Assembly (NCBI GenBank): GCA_036397475.1
Contig: DASWIV010000057.1
Location: 1 to 12,201, forward strand
Length of the DNA: 12,201 nt
From: DASWIV01 sp036397475
Lineage (GTDB): Bacteria; JAJVIF01; JAPKYR01
Reading direction: 5' to 3'
The notes beneath the pieces were generated by a model. The model did not search any database. It was not told the origin of the DNA and saw only the letters and a program-made list of their open reading frames with translations. Positions 6,602-12,201 of the stretch are shown piece by piece (position 1 is the stretch's first letter; each line of letters opens with the position of its first letter). The position numbers were made by a program, and so were the translations under genes.

Positions 6602-7129
6602 TTACAAAACCGGATCCCAGGTATGAACGGCATAGAAATCGTTGCTGTGCCTGTCATTATTCTCAGGTAAATACACCCTTACCACCTGGTCTTCAGTGAT
6701 TGCAAAAGTTCTTAAACTCAAAAGACTTTTCTGATTCGGATAGGCAATGATCGTGAAACTGTGAAAACAAAAGCAACATAGCTGTCCCGGTGGCAAATTA
6801 AATGGCCCATCATTATCCCAGGTCAGTTTGTAATTGCTGATCATTCGATTTAGATCAGCATTTGCCGGCAGATACCAGTCATCTTTCAGTCTCTGAAATG
6901 ATCCGTAGGCTTTCTCGTTGTTTGTACCCTGGTACGCAAGCTGGCTGCTTCCTAAGGATCTCAATGTACCTTTAGCTCTTGATGCCCACGCATGAGGTCG
7001 CTTTCCTAGAACTAATATGTATGCCACCACTAGAAAAATAACTGCCAGTATCACCCAGAATTGTGTCGAAAATAATGGGCGATTTTTCTCTTGGCCAGAT
7101 TGTTCAGGCTTTTCCCGGTCTCTATCCAT
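6602..7129 (-). CDS. Membrane-anchored pilin/pseudopilin-like protein 1
   Basis: This 175-residue protein has a charged cytoplasmic N-terminus (1-17) and one membrane helix at about 25-42 (FWVILAVIFLVVAYILVLGK). An extracytoplasmic domain follows, with AKGTLRSLGSSQLAYQ, then KAYGSFQRL, YKLTWD, SFTIIAYP and LRTFAITEDQVVRVY. Helix, then a 'YG' turn, then strands ending in a D-x-V-x-R-V-Y strand, is the layout of GspG-like minor pilin domains. There is no prepilin peptidase site (G-F-T-L-x-E) at the N-terminus, so it is probably a membrane-anchored protein with a pilin-like fold rather than a processed pilin. AAAGG lies 8 bases before the ATG. It shares its overall pattern with the gene just upstream, so the two look like divergent paralogues. 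Specific function unknown. Confidence 0.72.
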   Translation of the reverse strand: MDRDREKPEQSGQEKNRPLFSTQFWVILAVIFLVVAYILVLGKRPHAWASRAKGTLRSLGSSQLAYQGTNNEKAYGSFQRLKDDWYLPANADLNRMISNYKLTWDNDGPFNLPPGQLCCFCFHSFTIIAYPNQKSLLSLRTFAITEDQVVRVYLPENNDRHSNDFYAVHTWDPVL

Positions 7130-7175
7130 CTGATCTACCTTTAAATTCTTTACTATTCCCTATTAAAATTAATTT

Positions 7176-7598
7176 TCATTTTATCCATTCCCGCCACGTA
7201 CTTACATCGTTAATATCATCACCCCTGCGTTCATTATAGACACGGATCACTCCATCTTCATTAATTCCGAAGATCAGCAGCTTACCTGGATATTCATCCT
7301 CGGGAAATATCCTTATCTGGTACGACGACTCACTCGCTTCCCATTCGATGTCATATTTTTGAATGCAATTTTCCGGATCATAAACGTGATGGCCTGTTTG
7401 CGGCTCAACAATATCGCCGAATGTGCCATAGCGTCCGTGCGACTTTTTAAAATCATCCTGATCTTCGATGAACCAGTCCAGAAATGATCTTGCCCGTGCT
7501 TCGAGGCCCTTATTTATACGGTTCCGCCAGTAATTGTCCATGCCGAAGAAGTAGCCTAGAACAATTAGAGAAATGACCGCCAAACCAATCCAGCCCAC
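7176..7598 (-). CDS. Membrane-anchored pilin/pseudopilin-like protein 2 (start uncertain)
   Basis: The intact frame gives 140 residues from a GTG at 7598: a membrane helix directly at the start (WIGLAVISLIVLGYFFG), a long helix (ARARSFLDWFIEDQDDFK), GRYGTFGDI, then strands YDIEWE, YQIRIFPED, LLIFGINEDGVIRVY and a final DVSTW. This parallels the protein at 6602-7129 block by block, including the terminal VRVY strand and a closing HTW/STW. The GTG start is poor, since it leaves no basic residues before the membrane helix and has only a weak upstream AAGG. A strong GGAGG plus ATG lies upstream at 7636-7649 in another frame. Removing one A from an A6 run joins the two frames. The true N-terminus may therefore be MGYSSRKNKGIRVVGWIGL. 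No prepilin motif is seen; function unknown. Confidence 0.65.
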   Translation of the reverse strand: MGWIGLAVISLIVLGYFFGMDNYWRNRINKGLEARARSFLDWFIEDQDDFKKSHGRYGTFGDIVEPQTGHHVYDPENCIQKYDIEWEASESSYQIRIFPEDEYPGKLLIFGINEDGVIRVYNERRGDDINDVSTWREWIK

Positions 7599-7649
7599 AA
7601 CACGGATTCCCTTGTTTTTTCCTGCTTGAGTATCCCATCAGCAACCTCC
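7598..7649 (-). other. Probable 5' end of pilin-like gene 2, separated by a +1 frameshift at an A6 run
   Basis: GGAGG (7645-7649) sits 6 bases before an ATG (7638-7636). Read from this ATG the frame gives MGYSSRKKQGNP and stays out of frame with the downstream gene. Skipping or losing one A of the A6 run at 7615-7620 gives MGYSSRKNKGIRVV and runs into the membrane helix. That supplies the basic N-terminus expected for this kind of protein. It could be transcriptional slippage, a real mutation or a homopolymer sequencing error. Confidence 0.55.
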
Positions 7650-7662
7650 AGATTAGCCCATG

Positions 7663-7697
7663 CAAAAAAAAATCAGTTGAATTCCCTTCAAGAATTA
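7663..7697 (-). terminator. Possible weak terminator or T9 tract after the DHS-like gene
   Basis: On the minus strand, TTGAA-GGGAA-TTCAA makes a 5-bp AT-rich stem, followed after CTGA by nine T. The stem is weak and the spacing imperfect, so termination would be partial at best. It lies in the 86-base gap between the DHS-like gene and pilin-like gene 2. Confidence 0.3.
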
Positions 7698-7724
7698 TAT
7701 TGCAAAGACAATTCAGAACCAAAT

Positions 7725-8669
7725 TTATTCAGCCAGTAAAATCGCTGCTATAAGTGGAATATTCAACTCGTGATGGCCGTATATATGAGCACCGTGCCCC
7801 CCCGACTCTATCGCCCTCTTTACCGGATTCAGATTCGTCCTGTAATGGTGAATGAAATCAAGGTTGTACCCATCGAACTTACCAAGGTCATGCCCTAAAT
7901 TCCTGCACAGCGCGATTGCCTTTTCTATAATCACCGGAAGTATCACTGCCGATCCCAGATTGACAAATACTCCTCCATTCAGTTCCGCAACACCTGCAGA
8001 AAATATCCTGAAGTCGCGATGCGTAGCATCGCCAAGAGCCGCTCCATCGACTTCGGGATGAATATGTATCACATCGGTGCCTATGGCCAGATGTACCGTA
8101 AACGGAATATTAAGCCTGTACGCCGCCGCCGCGATACTCACACCCAGATGCTCAGGCTCCATCTCGATCAATAATTTCCCGATACTCTCGCCCAATCCCA
8201 TGCCTTCCTCGTACGCCCTCTTCACAGCCTTATTCACAATCTCGCCAGTCTCTTTTGTTGTCGCAAATTTTCCTTCCGTGATTGTCGCCGGAACATCCTC
8301 CGACGTATGCCCGAAACAACTCATTTCAGTATCATGAACAAGTATCGCGCCATTCGATCCAATTTGCGTAATGAATCCCGCTTCCATCAACGCGATGATG
8401 TGCCTTGAAATCGATACCTTCACCGGATGAGCACCCATTGTCCAGATGCATGGCTTTCCCTCATCCTTTGCCCTTCTTAATGAATTTATCAAATTACGAA
8501 TTTCATTCCCGGCGAGCACCGGCGGGATTGAATCGAGTAATTTTTCAGCTTCCGCTTTTGTAAATTTTACACTGGGGACGCAATTTTCCACGCGCTCTTT
8601 TGAATAGCGGTCGTGGATCGACGACAGGTGCACATTATCAAACGATATCTCTTTGTACTTGGATCCCAT
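7725..8669 (-). CDS. Conserved protein, tentatively deoxyhypusine synthase-like fold
   Basis: This 314-residue soluble protein has no signal peptide. Strong motifs include MGAHPVKVSISRHIIALMEA (78-97), IGSNGAILVHDTEM (103-116), GHTSEDV (120-126), a basic-plus-glycine helix EEGMGLGESIG, and a histidine-rich segment TVHLAIGTDVIHIHPEVDGA (191-210). These are followed by GGVFVNLGSAVILP (232-245), FIHHYR (272-277) and a C-terminal GHHELNIPLIA. The order (a GAH segment, an NGA-x-x-x-HD segment, then GGV-x-x-LGSA) recalls bacterial proteins distantly related to deoxyhypusine synthase, an NAD-binding Rossmann-type fold. I see no match to the catalytic-lysine region of true DHS, and bacteria generally lack eIF5A, so a different reaction is likely. 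The start is 2 bases after the lptC stop, implying an operon with lptC and the kinase. Confidence 0.6.
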   Translation of the reverse strand: MGSKYKEISFDNVHLSSIHDRYSKERVENCVPSVKFTKAEAEKLLDSIPPVLAGNEIRNLINSLRRAKDEGKPCIWTMGAHPVKVSISRHIIALMEAGFITQIGSNGAILVHDTEMSCFGHTSEDVPATITEGKFATTKETGEIVNKAVKRAYEEGMGLGESIGKLLIEMEPEHLGVSIAAAAYRLNIPFTVHLAIGTDVIHIHPEVDGAALGDATHRDFRIFSAGVAELNGGVFVNLGSAVILPVIIEKAIALCRNLGHDLGKFDGYNLDFIHHYRTNLNPVKRAIESGGHGAHIYGHHELNIPLIAAILLAE

Positions 8670-8671
8670 GC

Positions 8672-9289
8672 TCAGTTAGACATTATCTCGAAATTCTCAA
8701 GAAATTCACTATCGGTTTCCGCACTTACTCCGCCATTTATCTCAATCCTGTTGAGTTTTTCCTTCATATCGATGCTGAGTCCGGTCCCGTTCAACCTGAA
8801 GCCATCTTTATTAAGAGTTACAGATCCCGATGTCGTCAATACACCGGTATTGCCATCCCACCTTAATTCCTGCGCAGAAAATCCCATGGTTTCATTCTTC
8901 GAATACCCCGAAACCTGATCGGTCATCGTCAAAATCCGGTTATTTTCATCATACACACCCCTTGAGCCCTGTATGACAAGTTCTTCTCCCGAATCCCTGA
9001 ACTTGTAAATTACCCTGGGATTCGATAACTCCATCACATTGTCTTCGTCCCGGATTACCCTCTCGAGGTAAAGGGTCCATTGAAGGGTCCCATCGAGCGC
9101 CATTTCCTGGATCACAGGTTTGTCAAGAACCGCGCGGCCCGGACCCGAGTTACCGTTCTCATTCCCGTTAGTCTGCTCAGCCGGAGTACCGCCGCCCATC
9201 GTTACCAGAGTCCACGACGCCCAGGTGCCCATTATCAGGACCATTGTCCACAAAAGCGGAGGAAAATATCTGTCAAACAAATTTTTCAA
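8672..9289 (-). CDS. lptC: LPS export ABC transporter periplasmic protein LptC
   Basis: LptC is the inner-membrane-anchored protein that passes LPS from LptBFG to LptA in the periplasm. The 205-residue length is typical. A single N-terminal anchor is at about 11-31 (LLWTMVLIMGTWASWTLVTM), followed by a Gly/Asn-rich linker (33-50). The rest is a series of short strands of the LptA/LptC jelly-roll type: DKPVIQEMALDG, ELVIQGSRGVYDENN, GFSAQELRWDGNTGVLTTSG, SVTLNKDGFRLNGTGLSIDM and RIEINGGVSA. The start codon is TTG, placed directly after the TGA stop of the kinase gene with no bases between. Its Shine-Dalgarno GGAG (9298-9301) lies inside the kinase 3' end. This points to translational coupling. 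lptA and lptB are not in the window. Confidence 0.85.
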   Translation of the reverse strand: MKNLFDRYFPPLLWTMVLIMGTWASWTLVTMGGGTPAEQTNGNENGNSGPGRAVLDKPVIQEMALDGTLQWTLYLERVIRDEDNVMELSNPRVIYKFRDSGEELVIQGSRGVYDENNRILTMTDQVSGYSKNETMGFSAQELRWDGNTGVLTTSGSVTLNKDGFRLNGTGLSIDMKEKLNRIEINGGVSAETDSEFLENFEIMSN

Positions 9290-11482
9290 TCAATTTTCTC
9301 CAGGATTTGCGCTCTCGGATGTTGCCAGCAGATTTTGTAGCGACCGTCGCAAGGCTTCGGAATAGTATTTTGCAGACTGCAGGGATGGGAACTGTGATGA
9401 AAAATCCTCAGGGATTGTATTATTCCATGCGGTCTCCGACGTCTCTCCAAGCATAATATCAGCATCATCCAGAAAAGCAATCCCGCGCTGGTACCTGTTC
9501 GGACGGTCCGGAGTGCCGACATCGCGTAGAATAGTCGCGCCAAGTATTGCCGCGACCGCGGACAGCGCATAGGCATCTTTGTCTTCAGGATCTTCGCGTC
9601 TTAGCGGTTCAAGTAAATCCATGGCCGACTGAAAATCCCTGAACGCGGAATCCAGCATGTCAAAATCGCTTCCCGCAAGCTTGAACATCTGCCATCCGCT
9701 GAGTAGCAGGTTAATCGCATCTTCTTTTTCAGGCGCTATTGTGTCGTCCGGAGTTTCAGTCGGATTATCCGGCCTTCCCTGCCGCCAGTTCCTTACTATC
9801 CCGAGTAACTGGTTTTTGCGTCCGGCCCACTTCGCAGGGATTCCTTCAGGGACTTTGTAATCGTCTATTCGAGATTCAAGGAGCGCTATAGTTGATCCCG
9901 CCACTTCGTAATTCCCCGATGTAGACTCCTGAAAAAATTCGAGGCCAAATTCGAACAGCTTGTACCTGAATGAAATATCATCAATGATATTTTTCCCGCC
10001 CGGAAACCAGCCGGGGGGATAAAGGGATTCCTGCAGCGGTAACTCATTCGACATCCAGTTTGTTACAATTGTCATCGCAGACGCGTCCCACTCAGGGCTT
10101 CCCGGCAATTTGCCCTGCAATTCAGCCATCGCGGAATCCCACCGGCCATTGGTCAGGGAATTAATATTGGACCTGTACTTCATCGGCACTACAATAAACA
10201 CCGCGATCAATCCAAGTAGCACCAGCATTCCCGGGATTGATAATCCCAATATAGCCCCGACAGGCACCTTCTTTTTGACAACAGGAATATCGTCCTGTTT
10301 TCCATCAGCATCTTCTTTATCGAACGCGCCTTCGTGTCCGCCTGCACCCCTGAACTCAAATACCGAGTCGCCGATCTTGAACCTGTCGCCTGCGAGTATT
10401 TCTTCACGCTCTATCGCTTCTCCGTTCAGGTGCGTCCCCCCGTCGGAATCGGCGTCGTACAACACCCACGCTGTCTCTTCTTTCGTGATCCACGCGTGCT
10501 GCGACTCGACCTTATCGTCCTTTTTAAGTAAAACATCCCCGATTCCGCTTCCGATTGTTGTTACGGTAGGAAGCAGATTGAATACTTCTCCCTCGTAGGG
10601 ACCCTTGACACCGACAATGCATGGCGAATGATATTCTTCGCCGGCGGATGATTCCTTCTTCAGCCTTGGAATCGATTCGAGCGCTTTTTCTCCCGCCGCC
10701 GCTAATTCCATCATTGTCTGATAACGGTAATCCGGGTTCTTGGCAAGCATTCGGAAAACGATCTCTTCAACCACAAGTGGAACGGCAGGTGTGATTTCGC
10801 GTATCGGCACCGGCTGCGAATTCAATACTTTATGAATTATCTGGGGGATACTGTCTCCTGAAAAAGCCTGATGGCCCGAAAGCACCTCGTAAATTACGCA
10901 TCCCAGGGTAAAAATATCCGATCGGTGATCGATCTCCCCACCTTTGACCTGCTCGGGCGACATGTATCCCGGCGTCCCGATTATATCCCCGACTCCTGTA
11001 AGGGTAGCCCTCGATTGCACCAGCGCCACTCCGAAATCTGACACTTTGACCTTCCCGTCATCGCCGATAAAAATGTTCCCTGTTGATATATCCCTGTGAA
11101 TGACGCCTTTTTCATGGGCTAACTGAAGCGCGTCCGCCGCCTGGATAAGTATATCCATCGCTTCTTCGACAGAAAATTTCCTGCCTGACTTAATGGCTTC
11201 TTCAACCGTTACTCCCTCGACAAGCTCGTAGGCGATATAAAACGTTCCTTCATCCAGTCCGCAGTCGAGGCATTTCACCACTCCCGGATGATCCATCCCG
11301 AGCGCGGCTTCAGCCTCGGTCTTAAATCTCCTGATGAATTCCTCCTCTTCCTTTGCGTCCAGATGCCCCGGAAGCACCAGTTTCTTAAGCGCTACAGTAA
11401 CGCTATCCTGGTTGCGGACAGCCCTGTACACAACGCCTGTAGCGCCCTTGCCGAGCTCAGAAATTATCCTGTATCGTTTCAT
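9290..11482 (-). CDS. Membrane-spanning Ser/Thr protein kinase with FHA domain
   Basis: This 730-residue protein has a cytoplasmic Hanks-type kinase domain at 1-272. It shows the P-loop GKGATG (11-16), ATP-anchoring Lys33, alpha-C Glu56, HRD (129-131), Asn136, DFG (149-151) and the activation-loop end GTPGYMSPE (169-177). The catalytic loop reads HRDISTGN, so the usual Lys of HRDLKPxN is replaced by Ser133. An FHA domain at about 295-378 keeps its fold and Asn353. The typical phosphothreonine-contacting Arg and Ser appear as Ser312 and Glu326. A charged linker, one membrane helix (407-434) and a helical, possibly TPR-like extracytoplasmic region (435-730) follow. The latter has a Pro/Thr/Asp-rich linker near 590. 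The start lies 63 bases after the coiled-coil gene; no clear Shine-Dalgarno is seen. It abuts lptC, suggesting an envelope-signalling role (inference). Confidence 0.9.
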   Translation of the reverse strand: MKRYRIISELGKGATGVVYRAVRNQDSVTVALKKLVLPGHLDAKEEEEFIRRFKTEAEAALGMDHPGVVKCLDCGLDEGTFYIAYELVEGVTVEEAIKSGRKFSVEEAMDILIQAADALQLAHEKGVIHRDISTGNIFIGDDGKVKVSDFGVALVQSRATLTGVGDIIGTPGYMSPEQVKGGEIDHRSDIFTLGCVIYEVLSGHQAFSGDSIPQIIHKVLNSQPVPIREITPAVPLVVEEIVFRMLAKNPDYRYQTMMELAAAGEKALESIPRLKKESSAGEEYHSPCIVGVKGPYEGEVFNLLPTVTTIGSGIGDVLLKKDDKVESQHAWITKEETAWVLYDADSDGGTHLNGEAIEREEILAGDRFKIGDSVFEFRGAGGHEGAFDKEDADGKQDDIPVVKKKVPVGAILGLSIPGMLVLLGLIAVFIVVPMKYRSNINSLTNGRWDSAMAELQGKLPGSPEWDASAMTIVTNWMSNELPLQESLYPPGWFPGGKNIIDDISFRYKLFEFGLEFFQESTSGNYEVAGSTIALLESRIDDYKVPEGIPAKWAGRKNQLLGIVRNWRQGRPDNPTETPDDTIAPEKEDAINLLLSGWQMFKLAGSDFDMLDSAFRDFQSAMDLLEPLRREDPEDKDAYALSAVAAILGATILRDVGTPDRPNRYQRGIAFLDDADIMLGETSETAWNNTIPEDFSSQFPSLQSAKYYSEALRRSLQNLLATSESANPGEN
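9298..9301 (-). promoter_or_regulatory. Shine-Dalgarno deciding the TTG start of lptC
   Basis: GGAG sits 8 bases before a TTG that directly follows the kinase TGA stop (TGATTG). No ATG precedes the membrane anchor in this frame at a better spacing, so TTG is accepted as the start. Confidence 0.6.
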
Positions 11483-11545
11483 TCCGTGGATATTGTCTTG
11501 CAGGTTAGCTCTCTAACTGCCGCTATTTTCGCCCACTAGCCCTAT

Positions 11546-11956
11546 CTAATGGACATTAAAACTGTCCAAAAGGTTCTCTTGCCTGTTAACCTCAGGGCCG
11601 GATTCTTCTCCAGGCTTATCATCCTTACCTGTAAATATATCTTCGGACTTATCATCGTCATCCTGAAGGCTGATTTGCTGTATCGAATCCATGGTTTCGC
11701 GCATTCTCTTCTCGATCTTATCAAGCTCGTCAAACTCGATCTCAAGTAGCTTTTTCAATCCTTCATCCAGAAGTTCATCGTTTCTCCGGAGCTCATCGAC
11801 CCTTCCCCCCAGCCTGGCGAGCATTTCGTGCCTTTGGCGGTCCAGACCCGTCAGATGCATTCGGAGTTTAGTGATTGCGGTCGTACGCTTGACATCCACC
11901 GCGATTTTATTCGCGATTCCCTTCAGCGATTGTGTGAATTCTTCCATGTTTGACAT
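11546..11956 (-). CDS. Small coiled-coil protein of unknown function
   Basis: This is a 136-residue, highly charged cytoplasmic protein from the ATG at 11956, preceded by AGGTG at a spacing of 6. A TTG one codon upstream is a less likely start. Residues 1-95 are almost wholly helical with heptads (IANKIAVDVKRTTAITKLRM, then LARLGGRVDELRRND, then LLEIEFDELDKIEKRMRETM), predicting a coiled coil. The last 40 residues are acidic and disordered (DDDDKSEDIF). The pattern of a conserved helical hairpin with an LGGRVDEL turn resembles small coiled-coil segments in zinc-ribbon proteins, but there are no cysteines here. It is the first gene of the minus-strand run leading into the kinase, and could be a kinase partner or substrate (inference). 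Confidence 0.75.
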   Translation of the reverse strand: MSNMEEFTQSLKGIANKIAVDVKRTTAITKLRMHLTGLDRQRHEMLARLGGRVDELRRNDELLDEGLKKLLEIEFDELDKIEKRMRETMDSIQQISLQDDDDKSEDIFTGKDDKPGEESGPEVNRQENLLDSFNVH

Positions 11957-11981
11957 CAATTACACCTGTATGAAGGTTTGT

Positions 11982-12011
11982 ATTATAACATCATGGCAAT
12001 ATTTATGATGT
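11982..12011 (-). promoter_or_regulatory. Extended -10 promoter with overlapping dyad (candidate operator) for the coiled-coil/kinase/lptC run
   Basis: The minus strand has TG-T-TATAAT with a perfect -10 at 11982-11987, giving a start near 11975, about 19 bases before the ATG at 11956. The -35 is weak, as is usual with an extended -10. Directly upstream, ACATCAT-N10-ATGATGT (11988-12011) is a 7-bp inverted repeat covering the spacer and -35 area. This position would suit a repressor or activator site. Confidence 0.6.
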
Positions 12012-12148
12012 ATTCCTCGGCGCGGATCCAGGTTCGGAAAAAGCAAAATGTACTAATCTCCTGAATTTTTGCATTATCCTGCCTGTACGGAACGACAGAT
12101 TTCTGATACCCTGTAGCACACCTGTAATGTTTAATCTAATTTAAATGT
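12012..12148. other. Divergent intergenic region, nothing further identified
   Basis: This region lies between the minus-strand promoter and the plus-strand gene beginning at 12180. I see no open frame, RNA gene or strong hairpin here. The sequence becomes AT-rich towards 12148. Confidence 0.5.
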
Positions 12149-12154
12149 TACTAT
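12149..12154 (+). promoter_or_regulatory. Possible extended -10 of the plus-strand gene
   Basis: TG-T-TACTAT matches an extended -10 (four of six bases plus TG). A start near 12161 would give a leader just long enough for the GGAGG at 12165-12169. No convincing -35 is present. Confidence 0.3.
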
Positions 12155-12179
12155 CAAAACAAACGGAGGTCCAGATAAC

Positions 12180-12201
12180 GTGGTTAACAGGACCCTTATA
12201 A
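12180..12201 (+). CDS. Start of a plus-strand gene, cut by the window end
   Basis: GGAGG (12165-12169) precedes a GTG at 12180 by 10 bases, and the frame stays open for the seven visible codons (MVNRTLI if GTG is read as Met). It diverges from the coiled-coil gene. Too little is present to name a product. The GTG choice rests only on the strong Shine-Dalgarno and the lack of an ATG. Confidence 0.45.

Noticed and set aside
7510..7722. 70-codon minus-strand frame starting upstream of the A6 run as an independent small gene
   Set aside because: Beyond the first dozen codons it overlaps the pilin-like gene out of frame and has no coherent features; its start is better read as the true 5' end of that gene.
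10110..10598. 162-codon plus-strand open frame
   Set aside because: It is a Ser/Pro-rich shadow of the kinase FHA and membrane region, without its own signals.
11501..11521. Hairpin GCAGTTAG/CTAACCTGC upstream of the kinase
   Set aside because: The stem is short with a bulged base and no T-run; it could be chance or a weak leader structure, with too little support to list.

Overview
The window is a stretch of a Gram-negative bacterial chromosome, read almost entirely from the minus strand. LptC and a heptose-7-phosphate kinase imply an LPS-bearing outer membrane. The mix of a Ser/Thr kinase with an FHA domain, GspG-like pilin proteins, a DUF3084 protein and a secreted beta-propeller/stalk protein suits a deep-branching, probably uncultured lineage. 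I cannot name the phylum from sequence alone.

Layout from right to left, which is the direction of transcription. A plus-strand gene begins at the right edge (12180) and is cut by the window end. Diverging from it, a short coiled-coil protein (11546-11956) has an extended -10 promoter with a dyad directly upstream. Next come a membrane-anchored Ser/Thr kinase (9290-11482), lptC (8672-9289, a TTG start directly after the kinase stop) and a conserved DHS-like protein (7725-8669), all tightly spaced. Two short, related, membrane-anchored pilin-like proteins follow (7176-7598 and 6602-7129); the first has a possible frameshift in an A6 run near its start. Then come hldA (5543-6520), a DUF3084 coiled-coil membrane protein (4210-5478), a protein of the family usually labelled 'quinate 5-dehydrogenase' (3213-4115), tRNA-His with its own promoter and intrinsic terminator, hisS (1600-2889), a secreted FG-GAP/stalk protein (251-1591) and the start of a small membrane protein (1-249).

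Themes. Envelope functions dominate: LptC for LPS export, HldA for inner-core heptose, the kinase's large extracytoplasmic region, the pilin-like proteins and the propeller protein. The translation unit is tRNA-His plus hisS, both on the minus strand, with a terminator and a repeat between them.

Non-coding structure is the most unusual part. Two families of palindromic interspersed repeats each occur twice. One family (2899-2934 and 5485-5538) ends in GGGGGGAAGGTG just before the start codons of hisS and the DUF3084 gene. It appears to supply their Shine-Dalgarno sequences from within a strong GC hairpin. The other (3144-3179 and 4158-4193) forms an 11-bp-arm hairpin after two consecutive genes. 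I found no insertion sequence, phage gene, CRISPR array or defence system. The window looks like ordinary core chromosome with interesting small-scale features rather than an accessory island.
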